Shown here: positions 30,407-39,503 of the stretch, piece after piece
Layout: every line of letters begins with the position of its first letter
Numbering within the stretch: the first letter of the stretch is position 1
Assembly: GCA_016722285.1 (NCBI GenBank)
Contig: JADKGI010000013.1
Coordinates: 62,001-126,000 of the forward strand
Source: Saprospiraceae bacterium
GTDB lineage: Bacteria; Bacteroidota; Bacteroidia; Chitinophagales; Saprospiraceae
Reading direction: 5' to 3'
Length of the DNA stretch: 64,000 bases
Position numbers and translations under genes: made by a program
The notes under the pieces: model-generated
Told to the model about the DNA's origin: nothing
Seen by the model: only the letters and a program-made list of their open reading frames with translations
The model's database searches: none

Positions 30407-30556
30407 TGGATAATCCGGGAAAATAAAATCATCAGTAATGAATTCAGAATCATTTTAGATAGCGATTTAATTCTATCAGAAGACCGGGACGGTTAGTTAA
30501 ATGAAAAAACTGCTAAAATTGCAGCTAAATGGAATAGTGATTTAATTGAAATTTAA
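30407..30556 (+). pseudogene. Possible gene tail left beside the IS3-type element
   Basis: About 50 codons read WIIRENKIISNEFRIILDSD, then an in-frame stop, then LNEKTAKIAAKWNSDLIEI to a final stop. The codon character looks protein-like and the stretch begins right after the right inverted repeat, so it could be the C-terminus of a gene cut by the insertion. No family is recognised, and no matching N-terminus is seen left of the element. Confidence 0.25.
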
Positions 30557-30662
30557 AATCATTATTGTACATTTGGTTCTTTTTAAATTTTAAAGATAAA
30601 TCTTTAATAAAGTACTATTGCAATGTTTAAATTTATAATCTTAATCAACTAACTTACGAAAT

Positions 30663-32309
30663 ATGACAAATGGATTTGAATTTTGGGATTATGCCGTATT
30701 CGGTGCTTATGCTTCATTAATATTAGGCGTTGGATTGTGGGTCTCACGGGATAAAGAAGGACATGAAAAAAATGCGGAAGATTACTTTTTGGCAAGTAAA
30801 TCACTGCCGTGGTGGGCCATCGGTACATCATTAATTGCAGCAAACATTTCTGCGGAACAATTCATAGGTATGTCTGGATCCGGTTTTGCATTAGGATTAG
30901 CCATCGCATCCTATGAATGGATGGCAGCTATCACTTTGCTTATTGTGGGTAAATACTTTTTGCCTATTTTTATTGAAAAAGGTCTTTATACCATTCCTGA
31001 GTTTGTAGAAAAGAGGTTTTCGACCAATCTGAAGACCATTCTTGCAGTATTTTGGATAGCGTTATATGTATTCGTTAATCTAACTACTGTTTTGTATCTG
31101 GGTGGTCTGGCCATAGAAACCATCATGGGCATTGATATGATGTATGCTGTCATAGGTTTGGCTTTATTTGCTGCAGCTTACTCTTTGTATGGTGGATTAT
31201 CAGCTGTTGCTTGGACAGACGTCATTCAGGTAGTGTTTTTAGTATTAGGGGGATTAGCTACCACTTATTTAGCATTGAATACTGTTTCAGGTGGTGAGGG
31301 CGTATTTGCGGGTTTTGCTAAAGTTCTGGATAAAGCTCCCGATAAATTTCATATGATACTAGACGAATTTAATAGTGATGGTAGTTCCAATGTCAATTAT
31401 TTCAACTTGCCCGGAATTTGGGTGCTCTTGGGAGGATTGTGGGTAGCCAATATTTATTACTGGGGATTCAATCAATATATAATACAACGGACTTTAGCCG
31501 CAAAATCTATCAAGGAAGCACAAAAAGGAATATTACTTGCTGCCGGTTTAAAAATAATTATTCCATTAATAGTTGTGATTCCTGGAATCGCAGCTTTTGT
31601 GATGGTAAATGACCCCGGCATTATGGCTTCATTGGGAGATGCAGGACAATTAAGTATCCCTACTACTGAACAAGCAGACAAAGCATATCCGTGGTTGTTA
31701 CAATTTTTACCCACTGGATTGAAAGGCGTGGCTTTTGCAGCATTAGCAGCAGCAATTGTTTCATCACTGGCTTCGATGCTGAATTCTACATCAACCATCT
31801 TCACTATGGATATTTACAAGCAATATATCAATAAAAACGCAGGTGATAAGGTTACTGTCAATGTGGGAAGGATTTCCGCATTAGTAGCATTAATTATTGC
31901 TGTAATAATGGCGCCATTATTGGGAGGCATAGATCAGGCATTTCAATTTATTCAGGAATGGACCGGTATAGTGAGTCCAGGTATTTTAGCCGTATTTATC
32001 TTAGGATTATTCTGGAAGAAAACAACCAACGCTGGAGCAATCTGGGGGGCATTGCTATCTATTCCTATTGCGTTGTCATTAAAATATCTACCTATCGAGG
32101 CACTAAAACCCTGGATGCATCAAATGGGTTTAACAGCAGTTTTCACAATATTGGTGATTATGCTCATCAGTTATTTGCAAAATAAAGGAGCTGATGATGA
32201 AAAAGGTATTTCATTAACTGGTGAGCTATTTAAAACATCCCCACTATTTAATATTGTATCAACCATTATTTGTTTGATTACTGCCACACTTTATTGCTTG
32301 TTTTGGTAA
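30663..32309 (+). CDS. Sodium/solute symporter (SSS family)
   Basis: 548 residues, thirteen to fourteen predicted transmembrane helices. The SSS signature is clear: EDYFLASKSLPWWAIGTSLIAANISAEQFIG near the N-terminus, YSLYGGLSAVAWTDVIQ, and AAAIVSSLASMLNSTSTIFTMDIY. The closest type is the SGLT-like sugar transporter branch. It is followed after 40 bases by galE, so sugar uptake is a reasonable inference, but the substrate is not proven. Confidence 0.88.
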   Translation: MTNGFEFWDYAVFGAYASLILGVGLWVSRDKEGHEKNAEDYFLASKSLPWWAIGTSLIAANISAEQFIGMSGSGFALGLAIASYEWMAAITLLIVGKYFLPIFIEKGLYTIPEFVEKRFSTNLKTILAVFWIALYVFVNLTTVLYLGGLAIETIMGIDMMYAVIGLALFAAAYSLYGGLSAVAWTDVIQVVFLVLGGLATTYLALNTVSGGEGVFAGFAKVLDKAPDKFHMILDEFNSDGSSNVNYFNLPGIWVLLGGLWVANIYYWGFNQYIIQRTLAAKSIKEAQKGILLAAGLKIIIPLIVVIPGIAAFVMVNDPGIMASLGDAGQLSIPTTEQADKAYPWLLQFLPTGLKGVAFAALAAAIVSSLASMLNSTSTIFTMDIYKQYINKNAGDKVTVNVGRISALVALIIAVIMAPLLGGIDQAFQFIQEWTGIVSPGILAVFILGLFWKKTTNAGAIWGALLSIPIALSLKYLPIEALKPWMHQMGLTAVFTILVIMLISYLQNKGADDEKGISLTGELFKTSPLFNIVSTIICLITATLYCLFW

Positions 32310-32348
32310 ATCATTCAAATTGAATATTTCTAAATAAAGTTTAATTCG

Positions 32349-33374
32349 ATGAACCAAAAAATTCTTGTAACCGGTGGTTTGGGATATATTGGTTCTCATG
32401 TGGTTGTTGAACTCCAAAATGAAGGATTTGATGTAGTGATCATTGATAATCTTTCCAATTCATCTATTGAAGTTTTGGAGAGGATATCATCGATCACAGG
32501 TATTAAGCCCATGTTTGAACTATTGGACTTAAAAGACAAATCTTCAGTGGTTGAGTTTTTTAAAAAGCACATTGATATAATCGGTGTTATACATTTTGCA
32601 GCATCTAAGGCAGTTGGCGAAAGTGTGCAGCTTCCTTTATTATATTATGAGAATAATCTGAATTCACTGATTTATATTTTACAAGAACTTCAAAAAAAAG
32701 AAAATTCTAATTTCATATTTAGTTCTTCATGTACAGTATATGGACAAGCAGACTCACTTCCAATTATAGAATCAGCACCTATAAAAGAAGCTGAATCACC
32801 CTACGGAAATACAAAACAAATTGGGGAAGAAATTATCAGAGATACATGCAAGATTGTTCCTAATCTAAAAGCTATTTCTCTAAGGTATTTTAACCCTGTT
32901 GGTGCTCACAAATCTTCAAAAATTGGTGAAATGCCAATCGGAACTCCCCAAAACTTAGTGCCGTTTATCACACAGACAGCTATCGGTATAAGACAACAAT
33001 TATCTGTATTTGGAAATGATTATCCCACCATTGATGGTACATGTATTAGGGATTATATTCACGTTGTGGATCTGGCAAATGCGCACATTGCTGCTCTGAA
33101 GCGACTCATCAATGGAGAAAATGAAAGCAACTACGAGGTATTTAATATCGGTACAGGGCAAGGTTCTTCAGTTTTAGAAGTTATAGAAGCTTTCGAAGAA
33201 GTTTCAGGTCAAAAACTAAATTATCAAATAGTTGGGAGACGGATTGGTGATGTTGTTTCTGCTTATGCGGATACTACTAAGGCCAATAAAGTCTTAGGTT
33301 GGATAGCTAAACTAAGTCTTAAAGATGCACTGAAGTCAGCCTGGAAATGGGAGGTGAATTTAAGAAGAAAGTAG
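32349..33374 (+). CDS. galE: UDP-glucose 4-epimerase
   Basis: 341-residue short-chain dehydrogenase: NAD-binding VTGGLGYIGSH at the N-terminus, SSSCTVYG, the catalytic YGNTKQ (Y-x3-K), LRYFNPVGAH, and GTCIRDYIHVVDLANAH. It interconverts UDP-glucose and UDP-galactose. Following the symporter gene, it may serve use of galactose-containing sugars or surface glycan precursor supply. Confidence 0.92.
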   Translation: MNQKILVTGGLGYIGSHVVVELQNEGFDVVIIDNLSNSSIEVLERISSITGIKPMFELLDLKDKSSVVEFFKKHIDIIGVIHFAASKAVGESVQLPLLYYENNLNSLIYILQELQKKENSNFIFSSSCTVYGQADSLPIIESAPIKEAESPYGNTKQIGEEIIRDTCKIVPNLKAISLRYFNPVGAHKSSKIGEMPIGTPQNLVPFITQTAIGIRQQLSVFGNDYPTIDGTCIRDYIHVVDLANAHIAALKRLINGENESNYEVFNIGTGQGSSVLEVIEAFEEVSGQKLNYQIVGRRIGDVVSAYADTTKANKVLGWIAKLSLKDALKSAWKWEVNLRRK

Positions 33375-33678
33375 AGCATGTTTATAATATAGCTTTGCAA
33401 ATTCAATTTTTTATATAAATAATATTCCGATATCAATATTAGATCAGATTTGCAAGATGGCTACTAAGAAAAATATATATATAAGCATACTCAAATTTTC
33501 ACTATGAAAATAATGCTGAATTTTTGGATTTGACAATCAACGAATAAACCACTCCGACTAAAATTAAATAATACATATAATTTACTTACAAATATTTTTA
33601 CTTTGAGTTAAAATAATAGTAACATTGCGATCTCTTTAAAAAGAATATATTTATTAAGATTTAAAATTAAATTTTACT
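33375..33678. other. AT-rich intergenic region
   Basis: About 300 bases, with no ORF, RNA gene or strong hairpin seen. It presumably includes the promoter of the beta-helix lipoprotein gene; TTACTTTGAG near 33600 is only a partial match to TAnnTTTG. Confidence 0.35.
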
Positions 33679-34931
33679 ATGAGATTCATTCCTGTTTCTA
33701 AGAACATATTGTTTTTTTTTTGCTTGCCACTTGTTCAATAATGTTAAACTTATCATGTAATAAAGATGATACAACCGAAGCACCTAAAATTATTAATATC
33801 GCAGCAGGTTCTACTGCGGCATCTCAAGCACAAACTGCTTTTATTGAAGTTGATTCAAATTTTACGATTGTATTCGGCGAAGGTAAATTTTTATTTACGA
33901 ATACATTATCAATGGATGGTAAGAATAAAGTAATCATCAAAGGAGCTGGTAGGGATAAAACGATTTTGGACTTTAGTGGTCAGACATCTGGTGGAGAAGG
34001 CGTGCTTATTTCCAAAAGTAATAGTATAAGATTTGAAGATATCACTATCCTTGATTCTAAAGGTGACGCACTAAAAGCCAGAGATTGTAATAAAATAAGT
34101 TTTGTAAATGTTGGTACTGTTTGGTCTGGTACCCCAAAGCAAGCAAATGGAGCATATGGATTATATCCGGTACTTTGTTCAGAAGTATATATCGACAAAT
34201 GTTATGCTTATGGAGCTTCTGATGCAGGTATATATGTGGGCCAATCAGATAAGATCATAGTTAAAAGCAGTATCGCAGAAGGAAATGTAGCTGGAATTGA
34301 GATTGAAAATTCAACTAATGCTGATGTTTTTGACAATGAAGCTTTTGATAACACAGGCGGTATTTTAGTTTTTGACCTACCTGGGCTGACCAAGTATGGA
34401 AACAGTACAAGGGTTTACAATAACAATATTCATGATAATAATAGAATTAGTTTTGCTCCCAAAGGTAATATTGTTGCTAATGTACCAGTTGGTACCGGGT
34501 GTATGATACTTAGTACAAAAAATGTTGAAATATTTAATAACAAGTTGGTAGAGAATACTTTTGCCGGTGTATTGGTAGTCAACTATCTTATTTTTAATTC
34601 AAAACCTAACGATGCTAAATATGATCCATTCCCTTCAGGTATATACATCCATGACAATGCTAACACTTTGATAGGATCTGTAAACAGAGTTGATCAGCCA
34701 GATTTAATAAAAGACGTTCTCACTATTTTGTTCCTCTATGGCTTAAAACAACCACATATTCTTATCGACGGTTTATTATCTTCGCCCAATTCAATTTGTA
34801 TAAAAGAAACTTCCTCTACTTTTATAAATCTTAATGCTGGCGATACAAGCTTTAAGTCGATCACAACTAACAGTACAGCCCAAACATGCACAAAGACACC
34901 ACTTCCGGAAGTAAAGTTTATTCCATTTTAG
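33679..34931 (+). CDS. Right-handed parallel beta-helix lipoprotein (frameshifted at start)
   Basis: About 417 residues. A lipoprotein signal (MRFIPVSKNILFFF then ATCSIMLNLSC) is reconstructed by adding one T to the T10 run 33712-33721; without it the first in-frame start would be an internal TTG. The body is a parallel beta-helix with repeated short rungs (SIRFEDITILDSKGDALKA, DAGIYVGQSDKIIVKSS, VAGIEIENSTNADVFDNE). It resembles the beta-helix protein found beside SO2930-type diheme cytochromes (TIGR03805 partner), and indeed such a cytochrome follows. Function is unknown. Confidence 0.78.
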
Positions 34932-35157
34932 GCTAAAACCATCGTAACTTTTAGAATAATATTTAAATATCGCTAGTCCAACAAAAGAGAATAGATCAAA
35001 CCAATAGAATGAAACTAACATTAAAAGATTATAGGATATTAAATTGCTGTTAAATGTTAAATCCTCTCTTGATTCTGGTTATGAGTTTTCTTTTTATGTT
35101 GTTATTGAAAAATATGTCCTCAAGGAATGATTATAAACTTATGAATTTTAATTATCA

Positions 35158-36210
35158 ATGAGAAGAACAATACCCATTACGTTTGTTACCATAATAATTC
35201 TTTCGTTTACTCAGTGTCAAAAGGAAGAAAAGGTAATTGTCCCAGTTAATGTACCAGCTGGCAAAGGCCATGATTTATTATCAGAATATCATTTTTTTGA
35301 AGGAGATATTAAGAGCCTGACTGCCAATGAAGTATCAGGAGTATTGCCTTACGACCTGAATGTTGCTTTGTTTAGTGATTATGCGTCAAAGCTTCGATTC
35401 ATTTATGTGCCGGAAGGAAGCACCATTCGATATGATACGGCAGAAATTCTGGATATGCCTGTAGGGACAGTCTTGATCAAGCATTTTTATTTTTTTAATT
35501 CAGAAAATAATCAAAATAATATCGAGACAAGATTATTAATTAAAAGAGAAAACGACTGGCAGCCGGAAATATATGAATGGAATGAAACACAAACGGATGC
35601 CAAAAGAACAGTAATAGGAGGCACTCAAAAGATTACAGCGAATATCAAAGGTCAAAATCGAACTCTTAATTATTTGGTTCCTAATCAAAACCAATGTAAA
35701 AATTGTCATAATTTTGATGGTAAATTAATACCAATTGGTCCGCGAATTCATAATTTGAATAAAGATTATACATATACTGAAGGAAGAAGAAATCAACTGG
35801 AAAAATGGCAGTCTTCAGGATTCCTAAGTACGGCTAATGTTTCCACTGCCCCTTCCTGGCCTAAAATAGATGATATGGTAAATAGTTTGAATAGTAGAGC
35901 AAGAGCTTATCTGGCAGTCAATTGTGCATCTTGCCATAGTCGCCATGGGTCAGCAGCAAACTCCGGCCTTTATCTTGAATACAATAATCGCGACTCACTG
36001 CAATTAGGATTTTGGAAGGGTCCTGTCGCAGCCGGAAATGGATCAGGTAATCTAAATTACGTCATTCATCCTGGGAAGGCCGAACAATCTATTTTGCTTT
36101 TTAGGATGATTTCTGACAAAGTAGAGGAAAGAATGCCTGAAATTGGTCGAGAGCTACCGCATGAGGAAGGGATCGCATTAATAAGGGAGTGGATTGATAG
36201 TCAGAAATAA
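35158..36210 (+). CDS. SO2930-family diheme c-type cytochrome lipoprotein
   Basis: 350 residues with a signal ending in the lipobox SFTQC. Two CxxCH heme sites are seen, CKNCHNFDGK (about 180) and CASCHSRHG (about 260), in a context (VLPYDLNVALFSDYASKLRFIYVPEG..., EERMPEIGRELPHEEG) that I associate with the SO2930/HNE_0200 family (TIGR03806). The upstream beta-helix gene is the usual partner. It is probably periplasmic or outer-membrane electron transfer of unknown purpose. Confidence 0.82.
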   Translation: MRRTIPITFVTIIILSFTQCQKEEKVIVPVNVPAGKGHDLLSEYHFFEGDIKSLTANEVSGVLPYDLNVALFSDYASKLRFIYVPEGSTIRYDTAEILDMPVGTVLIKHFYFFNSENNQNNIETRLLIKRENDWQPEIYEWNETQTDAKRTVIGGTQKITANIKGQNRTLNYLVPNQNQCKNCHNFDGKLIPIGPRIHNLNKDYTYTEGRRNQLEKWQSSGFLSTANVSTAPSWPKIDDMVNSLNSRARAYLAVNCASCHSRHGSAANSGLYLEYNNRDSLQLGFWKGPVAAGNGSGNLNYVIHPGKAEQSILLFRMISDKVEERMPEIGRELPHEEGIALIREWIDSQK

Positions 36211-36236
36211 AAATGGAACTTACTCAATTCCATTTT
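36210..36236 (+). terminator. Weak hairpin after the diheme cytochrome gene
   Basis: AAAATGGAA pairs with TTCCATTTT across a 9-base loop, immediately after the stop codon. The stem is AT-rich and the T-tract short, so efficiency is uncertain. Confidence 0.4.
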
Positions 36237-36655
36237 CCTAATGTTACAGTTTTTTATTCTTAGTCATTCATTCTTGAGTTCGACCTTAAATCGTGTAAAT
36301 AACGTGCTTTCCGGGATGGTATCGGCCATGGTCTCTGGCCAAATATATAAAAACATAGACCCAACAGTCATTTTGAAAAGAGGATCATAGCTTTGATCCC
36401 ATGCCTGTCTTCGATGAGTTACCTAAATTCAAGTTGTTGTTATTATTCAGTTGTGCAAGATTGGAGCCATCGAGTATGGGTGAATCTTGCTTGGAAAGTA
36501 TTATCAAAAATACTAAATATGATTCCGTTGAAACTTTCTTTTCGGGTTTTTCATTCACTATGTCAAAATTCGAAAGTAACTTTGGAATGATTTATGGTGA
36601 AGAGGAAAAAGTTTTTGACAAAAATTTCCTTTCATATTAAATATTTATTTAATTT
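36237..36655. other. Intergenic region upstream of xerC with no certain gene
   Basis: Two overlapping open frames (36393-36590 and 36401-36640) exist, but neither gives a recognisable protein or a convincing start. They may be remnants of a decayed gene. No RNA gene is seen. Confidence 0.35.
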
Positions 36656-37588
36656 GTGTTAAAATTTATAGCTTTTTTGAAAACATTGGAATTAATACTG
36701 GCATTCATCGATCATCTGAGAATTGAAAAAAAATACAGCGTCCATACTTGTGACTCTTATAAAAATGACTTGCTTCAATTGAATTCTTTCATGGATAATG
36801 AGTTTGACATTCATTTTGTCAGTGATATTAAACATAGATTCATCAGAAGCTGGATTGTAAATATGATGTCTCAAAAAATATCTGCAACATCCGTCAATAG
36901 AAAAATTTCAGCCGTGAGGTCATTTTATAAATGGTTGCTTAAAAGGGATCATATAGATAGAAATCCCATGATAAAAATAGTGGCTCCCAAAAAGCCAAAA
37001 AAATTGCCTGTAATAGTGCAGGATGCTAACATATCGAGACTTTTAGAAAAAAATGCCGTGAGCGAAGATATTATTGATTCGTATGAGGACAGCAGAAATA
37101 CATTTATTGTTGAATTGCTTTATAGTACCGGGATTAGAAGATCTGAGCTTATAGGCCTCAATATTTCAGATATTAACATGGAAAGAGATGAAATCAGAGT
37201 AAAAGGAAAAGGAAATAAGATCCGAAGTATTCCCCTGACTGAATCTCTGAAAATATCAATTAATGATTATCTTAAAGCAAGGAATCTTACTGACATTGAA
37301 GACAATAATGCCCTTATTCTGACGGGAAAAGGATTGCGGATATATCCCCGACTTGTTCATAAAATAGTAGTTTCTAAACTTGGATGCATCACTACATTGA
37401 GCAAAAAAAGTCCTCATGTGCTTAGGCATTCTTTTGCAACCCATATGCTTGACAGAGGGGCAGAACTCAATGCTATAAAGGAATTATTGGGCCACTCTAA
37501 TTTGGCAGCAACACAGGTTTATACTCACAATAGTATTTCAAAACTTAAAGAAACATATTTGAAATCACATCCCAGAATTATTAAATGA
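36656..37588 (+). CDS. xerC: XerC/XerD-type tyrosine recombinase
   Basis: About 300 residues: an N-terminal SAM-like core-binding domain (IEKKYSVHTCDSYKNDLLQL) and a catalytic domain with Arg in YSTGIRRSELIGL, His-x2-Arg in SPHVLRHSFATHM, His in LLGHSNLAATQVYTH and the Tyr nucleophile in that last motif. It resolves chromosome dimers at dif. In Bacteroidota the gene just before hpf is typically annotated XerC, as here. The start is unclear: GTG 36656 or TTG 36686. Confidence 0.85.
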   Translation: MLKFIAFLKTLELILAFIDHLRIEKKYSVHTCDSYKNDLLQLNSFMDNEFDIHFVSDIKHRFIRSWIVNMMSQKISATSVNRKISAVRSFYKWLLKRDHIDRNPMIKIVAPKKPKKLPVIVQDANISRLLEKNAVSEDIIDSYEDSRNTFIVELLYSTGIRRSELIGLNISDINMERDEIRVKGKGNKIRSIPLTESLKISINDYLKARNLTDIEDNNALILTGKGLRIYPRLVHKIVVSKLGCITTLSKKSPHVLRHSFATHMLDRGAELNAIKELLGHSNLAATQVYTHNSISKLKETYLKSHPRIIK

Positions 37589-37793
37589 AAGATAAACATA
37601 CCAATTGTCAATTAGATAAATCAGAAAAAAAATACTTTATTAAACATTAAGCTGTGATCCAGAAATGACGAAACTTACACTAATATTGAGTTAATATCCG
37701 GATTTATCAAACTAAAAGATTTGTAATTTAGTTATATTAATATATCTTTAATCCAAAAGTAATTAATTATTCACATCATAAAATTTTTGAAGA

Positions 37794-38097
37794 ATGCAAG
37801 TAACATTTCAGACAGTTCATTTTACAGCTGATCAAAGGTTAAAAGATTATATCAGCGATAAACTTCAAAAACTTGTAAAAATTTTATCCTAAAATCTTAC
37901 AGACTACAGTTTATTTAAAATTAGAAAATTCAGGGCAGGTCAAAGACAAGGTAATCGAAATAAAGCTCAATGTCCCTGGAAGTACTCTAATTGCCACTAA
38001 TACAGATAAAGCTTTTGAATCTTCATTTGATGATGCACTTGAAAATATTAAAAGACAATTAAAAAAGCTTAATGATAAAGCGCAGGCCATTAGATAA
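37794..38097 (+). CDS. hpf: Ribosome hibernation-promoting factor, short form (frameshifted)
   Basis: About 100 residues reconstructed. MQVTFQTVHFTADQRLKDYI is the typical start, and KVIEIKLNVPGSTLIATN and ENIKRQLKKLNDKAQAIR form the rest of the RaiA/HPF fold that docks on the 30S subunit and silences ribosomes. The raw frame ends after 32 codons. Removing one A from the run 37877-37881 gives KLVKFYPKILQTTVYLKL and restores the whole protein. Downstream of xerC by 205 bases; a strong terminator follows. Confidence 0.82.
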
Positions 38098-38115
38098 TTA
38101 AATAATTTTTAAATT

Positions 38116-38155
38116 AAGCGGATGTTCATGGACAAAATGGACATCCGCTTTTTTT
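38116..38155 (+). terminator. Rho-independent terminator after hpf
   Basis: A perfect 10-bp stem AAGCGGATGT/ACATCCGCTT with a 15-base loop is followed by a run of T. It sits between the convergent hpf and mnmD genes. Confidence 0.85.
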
Positions 38156-38166
38156 ATGCATAAAAA

Positions 38167-38868
38167 TCACAATTCATCTTCGGCCATTTTTGAAGCTCTG
38201 GTTATTTCCCGCTTACCAGGCGGACCCGGAATAGACTCAACTTGAAATCCAATTATTCGTAAATTCCTCTTAAAAGCCCCTTGAGCACAGTAAGTAACTA
38301 AAATCCCCCCTAATTCCAAAGCATAATACATTTTTGACAAAACAGGAATGTCCCACAGATGAGGTTGGGTAGAAGGGCCAAAAGCATCATAAAATATCAC
38401 ATCGAATTTACCTTCCAGGTGAAACGACTCAATTTCAGAATTATATTTGTACAATACAAAATACTCTGAGATTGGCACCATCACATTCCAATCACTACAA
38501 TGAATGCGTCTAAAAACGAGCCGGTCTCCAAGCTTTTCTGGGTAATTCAGTTTTGATATTATTTCATCAGTTAAAGGATATGCTTCAATAGTATGATAGT
38601 GAATTTTAACCTTGTGCTTTTCTGCCCACTGATAACTGAGCAATGCATTTAGCCCAGTGCCAAAACCCATTTCAAAAATAGATATTTCTCTAATATTTTT
38701 ACTTTGAAAGTAATCCAATCCCGCACAGATAAAAACTACATTACTCTCTGTAATGGCTCCGTGTATGGAATGATAGGTAACATGGAAAGATTCTGAGATG
38801 ATGGTGTGTGATCCGTCATTGCATATCTGAAGCAAATTTTTGGGTTTTATGCCAGACAATAGTTTCAT
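38167..38868 (-). CDS. mnmD: tRNA U34 methyltransferase, MnmD family
   Basis: 233 residues of the MnmC N-terminal-type (DUF752) methyltransferase, which completes 5-methylaminomethyl modification of wobble uridine as a stand-alone enzyme. The start GSHTIISESFHVTYHSIHGAI, SAM loop FEMGFGTGLNALLS, and FDVIFYDAFGPSTQPHLWD are all diagnostic. Its start lies 53 bases inside ytxJ, in another frame; no later start keeps the conserved NDGSHTI, so the overlap appears real and suggests coupled translation. Confidence 0.87.
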   Translation of the reverse strand: MKLLSGIKPKNLLQICNDGSHTIISESFHVTYHSIHGAITESNVVFICAGLDYFQSKNIREISIFEMGFGTGLNALLSYQWAEKHKVKIHYHTIEAYPLTDEIISKLNYPEKLGDRLVFRRIHCSDWNVMVPISEYFVLYKYNSEIESFHLEGKFDVIFYDAFGPSTQPHLWDIPVLSKMYYALELGGILVTYCAQGAFKRNLRIIGFQVESIPGPPGKREITRASKMAEDEL

Positions 38869-39187
38869 TGATTTCTTCTACAGATATATCAAAGTGTGAA
38901 GCATCATAGGTGCATTGGCCATTTCTTATCAAAAGTATCTGGGGAGACTCATGGTGAATCTCTAATGTTTCTGAAATAGAATCGGATAACTTTCTGAATT
39001 GCTTTATATCCAGATAATAAGTCGGAATTTCATCTAAATTCCAATCAGACTCAAGTCTCATTTTTGCCATGTGGCTTATTGAGCAAGTAGTGCTGTGTTT
39101 AAAAATAATTATGTTCTGTAAATATGATTTATCTAAAGCTTCACTTAATGATTCGAATGAGTTGATAGTATTCCAATCGATCTTCAA
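38816..39187 (-). CDS. ytxJ: Bacillithiol-system monothiol protein YtxJ
   Basis: 123 residues of thioredoxin-like fold with the active-site motif TTCSISHMA (about 32-40) in the place of a CxxC. YtxJ is found in genomes that make bacillithiol, where it is proposed to act as a bacilliredoxin-like protein. The genes bshA, bshB and bshC are not in this window. It overlaps mnmD and is preceded by a tiny lipoprotein gene 5 bases away. Confidence 0.82.
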   Translation of the reverse strand: MKIDWNTINSFESLSEALDKSYLQNIIIFKHSTTCSISHMAKMRLESDWNLDEIPTYYLDIKQFRKLSDSISETLEIHHESPQILLIRNGQCTYDASHFDISVEEINETIVWHKTQKFASDMQ

Positions 39188-39192
39188 TCTGA

Positions 39193-39339
39193 TTACTTAA
39201 AGTTGGGAAGTAATATATTGATTGAGCTCTTGAGCTCATAAGGACAACCATATCCCCGATTACACGAACTGAAAGCAACAGTTAATATAAACAAGGCTGC
39301 TATATATATTGCCTTTGATTTGATTTTAGTAGTACTCAT
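39193..39339 (-). CDS. 48-residue lipoprotein of unknown function
   Basis: The ATG at 39339 opens MSTTKIKSKAIYIAALFI, then LTVAFSSC, a clear lipobox, then NRGYGCPYELKSSINILLPN and a stop at 39193. After acylation only about 21 residues remain. I recall similar Bacteroidota short lipoproteins with an RGYGCP motif; no function is known. It lies 5 bases before the ytxJ start, on the same strand, so it is probably the first gene of the ytxJ-mnmD unit. Confidence 0.65.
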   Translation of the reverse strand: MSTTKIKSKAIYIAALFILTVAFSSCNRGYGCPYELKSSINILLPNFK

Positions 39340-39477
39340 GGTATCCTAAGATTTTTATTAACAAACGATTATTTCACAAAAATATTACATTGAATCAATA
39401 TAATGCACTTAAATATTAAAATTGCCAAATGTTTAGGTAAAGATTAACATTTATTAGACAAATTTGCATATCGTCCC

Positions 39478-39485
39478 TACATTTG
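39478..39485 (+). promoter_or_regulatory. Probable -7 promoter box for mpl
   Basis: TACATTTG fits TAnnTTTG and ends 18 bases before the mpl ATG at 39504. Confidence 0.55.
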
Positions 39486-39503
39486 TGACCAAATATAGAG
39501 TAA

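Noticed and set aside
36393..36640. Two overlapping short frames before xerC
   Set aside because: Neither resembles a known protein and they exclude each other; treated as spacer or gene remnant.
38097..38166. tRNA or tuf cluster expected after hpf in many Bacteroidota
   Set aside because: Only a terminator is present; no cloverleaf or T-loop motif could be found here or elsewhere in the window by eye.
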